From Marinigracilibium pacificum (GTDB lineage Bacteria > Bacteroidota > Bacteroidia > Cytophagales > Cyclobacteriaceae): a stretch of 64,000 bases of DNA. The translations under genes were made by a program, and so were the position numbers. Under the pieces are notes generated by a model. The model saw only the letters and a list, made by a program, of their open reading frames with translations. It ran no database searches and was not told where the DNA came from. The stretch covers positions 1 to 64,000 of the forward strand of contig NZ_JABBNU010000007.1 of assembly GCF_012926615.1 (NCBI RefSeq), in the 5' to 3' direction. Below are positions 62,538-64,000 of this stretch, piece after piece (position 1 is the first letter of the stretch; each line of letters opens with the position of its first letter).

Positions 62538-63640
62538 TTAATTTTTTTCGAATACAATGATGCAGTTCCCAATGAAACTACATAGAATATAAATAAAATT
62601 TCCAGTACTGACAACATGACAGTGGATAATGGTAGCCGTAATAATCTCTTAGCCTTATAATACACTATCATAGCTATTATTAGCCTAAAAGTATAAAGAC
62701 TAATAATGAATGCTAGTAACTCAGGAAGCCAAATTATCAAAATTAATCCTGCGTACTGGACAATTAATGACAACCAATATGATGCCGAAAATATTTTGTC
62801 TGCCAAATTGTACTTTTTACCAACCGAAAGGTGTCGTTTTTTCTGCTTTATATACGATCTTAAATCTTTCTTGGCAAATGTATAAACAGCTGATTCAGGA
62901 TTAGTATTAACTTTTGTTTTTTCCTTAATAGCATACTTATTTATTATAATGTCATCATCACCACCTGTTACATTTATAAACGAACCAAATCCGTCACATT
63001 GTTTAAAAAATGTTTTTGTATATGACATATTTCTCCCCACCGCCATATATGGTTTGCTTTTTTTTGCTTTACCTAAATAGGTTAATAATGTTGTGGCTGT
63101 CTCAAATTCAATGAATTTACCTAGTATTCCTTTTGATTTGTAATGGGGAGAATACCCAATTATAACTTCTGTTTCAGGCGATGATGAATATATCTTACCA
63201 TATTCTAATAACCAGTTGGATGAGGCTGGTCTGCAATCGGCATCAGTAAACACCAAATGTTCAAAATTGGCATGTTGTATACCTATGGTGATTGCATTTT
63301 TTTTGGCATCTCTTCCTTCAGGAACTTGTTTTATGACAATTTCATTTATTCTAATATCATCAAACTCCAATAGAACTTTTGAAGAATTATCAGCAGACCT
63401 GTCATTTACTATTATGATTTCAAATTGAGGATAATTCTGATTTAATAATATAGGAATTAATTTTTTAAGATTTTCTGCCTCATTCCTTGAAGCAATGATT
63501 ATAGATATTGGTGGTAATGATGAACTTTTGGGATGATTTTTGTGACTTAGTACTGAACTAAAGTAATACAAGTAAAACCACATCAATACCAATGTGCAAA
63601 TTATATAGATAATGAGTATTGATGTTTGAATAGTCATCAT
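62528..63640 (-). CDS. Glycosyltransferase family 2, membrane-bound
   Basis: A 370-residue GT2 enzyme. One N-terminal helix (about 7-27) is followed by the catalytic domain: ISIIIASRNEAENLKKLI, VNDRSADNSS, the DxD site FTDADCRPAS, and VTGGDDDIII for the acceptor. Two or three C-terminal helices (about 285-365) complete the membrane part. The sugar and acceptor are unknown. It overlaps the sigma factor start by 10 nt, so they are coupled. The ATG at 63637 is an equal start. Confidence 0.88.
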   Translation of the reverse strand: MMTIQTSILIIYIICTLVLMWFYLYYFSSVLSHKNHPKSSSLPPISIIIASRNEAENLKKLIPILLNQNYPQFEIIIVNDRSADNSSKVLLEFDDIRINEIVIKQVPEGRDAKKNAITIGIQHANFEHLVFTDADCRPASSNWLLEYGKIYSSSPETEVIIGYSPHYKSKGILGKFIEFETATTLLTYLGKAKKSKPYMAVGRNMSYTKTFFKQCDGFGSFINVTGGDDDIIINKYAIKEKTKVNTNPESAVYTFAKKDLRSYIKQKKRHLSVGKKYNLADKIFSASYWLSLIVQYAGLILIIWLPELLAFIISLYTFRLIIAMIVYYKAKRLLRLPLSTVMLSVLEILFIFYVVSLGTASLYSKKIKWN

Positions 63641-63736
63641 GTCAGCTAAAATATGATTTCAATCCTTGTTTAACCACAATTTTTTGATATTTGGTGTTAT
63701 ATAGGAATATTTTGAGACATTCTGAGTCTGATAGGC

Positions 63737-63744
63737 TATTTTTG
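63737..63744 (+). promoter_or_regulatory. Putative promoter of tgt
   Basis: TATTTTTG matches TAnnTTTG with 22 nt to the ATG. TTTG at 63711-63714 stands 22 nt upstream as a possible -33 element. Confidence 0.5.
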
Positions 63745-63766
63745 CAGATTCGAATTTAAGCGTATT

Positions 63767-64000
63767 ATGGATTTTAATATTACCGGAAAAGACCTCAATT
63801 CATCTGCAAGAGCAGGTATTCTTAAAACTGATCATGGCGAAATTCCAACGCCTATTTTTATGCCTGTAGGTACTGCAGGTACCGTTAAAGCAGTTCATCA
63901 ACGAGAACTGCAGAATGATATTGAGGCTAAAATAATATTGGGTAATACTTATCATTTATACCTGAGACCCGGACTGGATGTATTGGAAGCAGCTGGGGGA
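63767..64000 (+). CDS. tgt: Queuine tRNA-ribosyltransferase, N-terminal part (cut by window edge)
   Basis: Tgt swaps guanine 34 for the queuosine precursor in tRNAs with GUN anticodons. The first 78 codons are visible and read in frame to the window end. Family motifs are [29 protein letters not shown] and [12 protein letters not shown]. The zinc and active-site aspartate regions lie outside the window. The start ATG at 63767 fits the family. Confidence 0.92.
   Translation, partial: MDFNITGKDLNSSARAGILKTDHGEIPTPIFMPVGTAGTVKAVHQRELQNDIEAKIILGNTYHLYLRPGLDVLEAAGG

Overview
The window is a compact, AT-rich piece of a Bacteroidetes chromosome, most likely from a marine Cytophagales lineage. The evidence is the gene families (DUF2851, Y_Y_Y/propeller sensor kinase, SusC-type carboxypeptidase-regulatory domains, AddAB-type helicase-nucleases, Na+-NQR, lipoproteins with an acidic stretch after the lipobox), the near absence of Shine-Dalgarno sequences, and Bacteroidetes-type -7 boxes (TAnnTTTG) in front of many genes. 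Genus is not resolvable by eye. No rRNA, CRISPR array, insertion sequence, prophage or plasmid genes were seen. It reads as core chromosome.

Layout. 0-9.5 kb: a truncated lipoprotein gene, a TPR sensor kinase with a worn-down ATP site, metG, then the minus-strand set prs-rplY-pth, tRNA-Gln, aroQ, and xerD. 9.5-21 kb: a possible small RNA with a clear terminator, then pyrD, ftsK-lolA, pyrF, a DUF2851/membrane protein/sugar acyltransferase run, a nucleoside phosphorylase and an ABC-F ATPase. 21-30 kb: SRPBCC protein, adenine deaminase with a small helical partner, an unlisted 55-residue lipoprotein, cmk, and a five-gene Na+-NQR operon (nqrABCDE) that has no nqrF. 30-38 kb: an aminotransferase, DUF502 and SpoIIAA-like proteins, a surface-type lipoprotein facing a large propeller sensor kinase, and a WYL regulator. 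38-51.5 kb: DNA break processing, with sbcDC on the minus strand and addAB on the plus strand, separated by a membrane GAF-PAS coiled-coil protein. 51.5-64 kb: DUF2306 and YARHG proteins, a GNAT acetyltransferase, a MuiA-like protein carrying a SusC-like insert, trxA, a DnaQ-DnaE polymerase fusion, rsmG, an ECF sigma factor, a family 2 glycosyltransferase and the start of tgt.

How the genes work together. Pyrimidine and nucleotide metabolism is spread across the window (pyrD, pyrF, cmk, prs, ade, nucleoside phosphorylase). Translation upkeep includes metG, pth, rplY, tRNA-Gln, rsmG, tgt and the ABC-F protein. Chromosome segregation, replication and repair include xerD, ftsK, dnaE, sbcCD and addAB. 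Convergent genes are packed tightly: several share palindromic terminators in which one gene's stop codon lies inside the hairpin or its A/T tract, and others simply overlap at their stops.

I did not find an obviously new multi-gene system. The strongest second-look items are the candidate RNA before pyrD, the NQR operon without nqrF, the sensor kinase with eroded G boxes, the MuiA/SusC-like hybrid, the GAF-PAS protein with 105-bp internal repeats, and the nearly leaderless promoters of pth and lolA. All family names come from reading motifs by eye; no database search was run.
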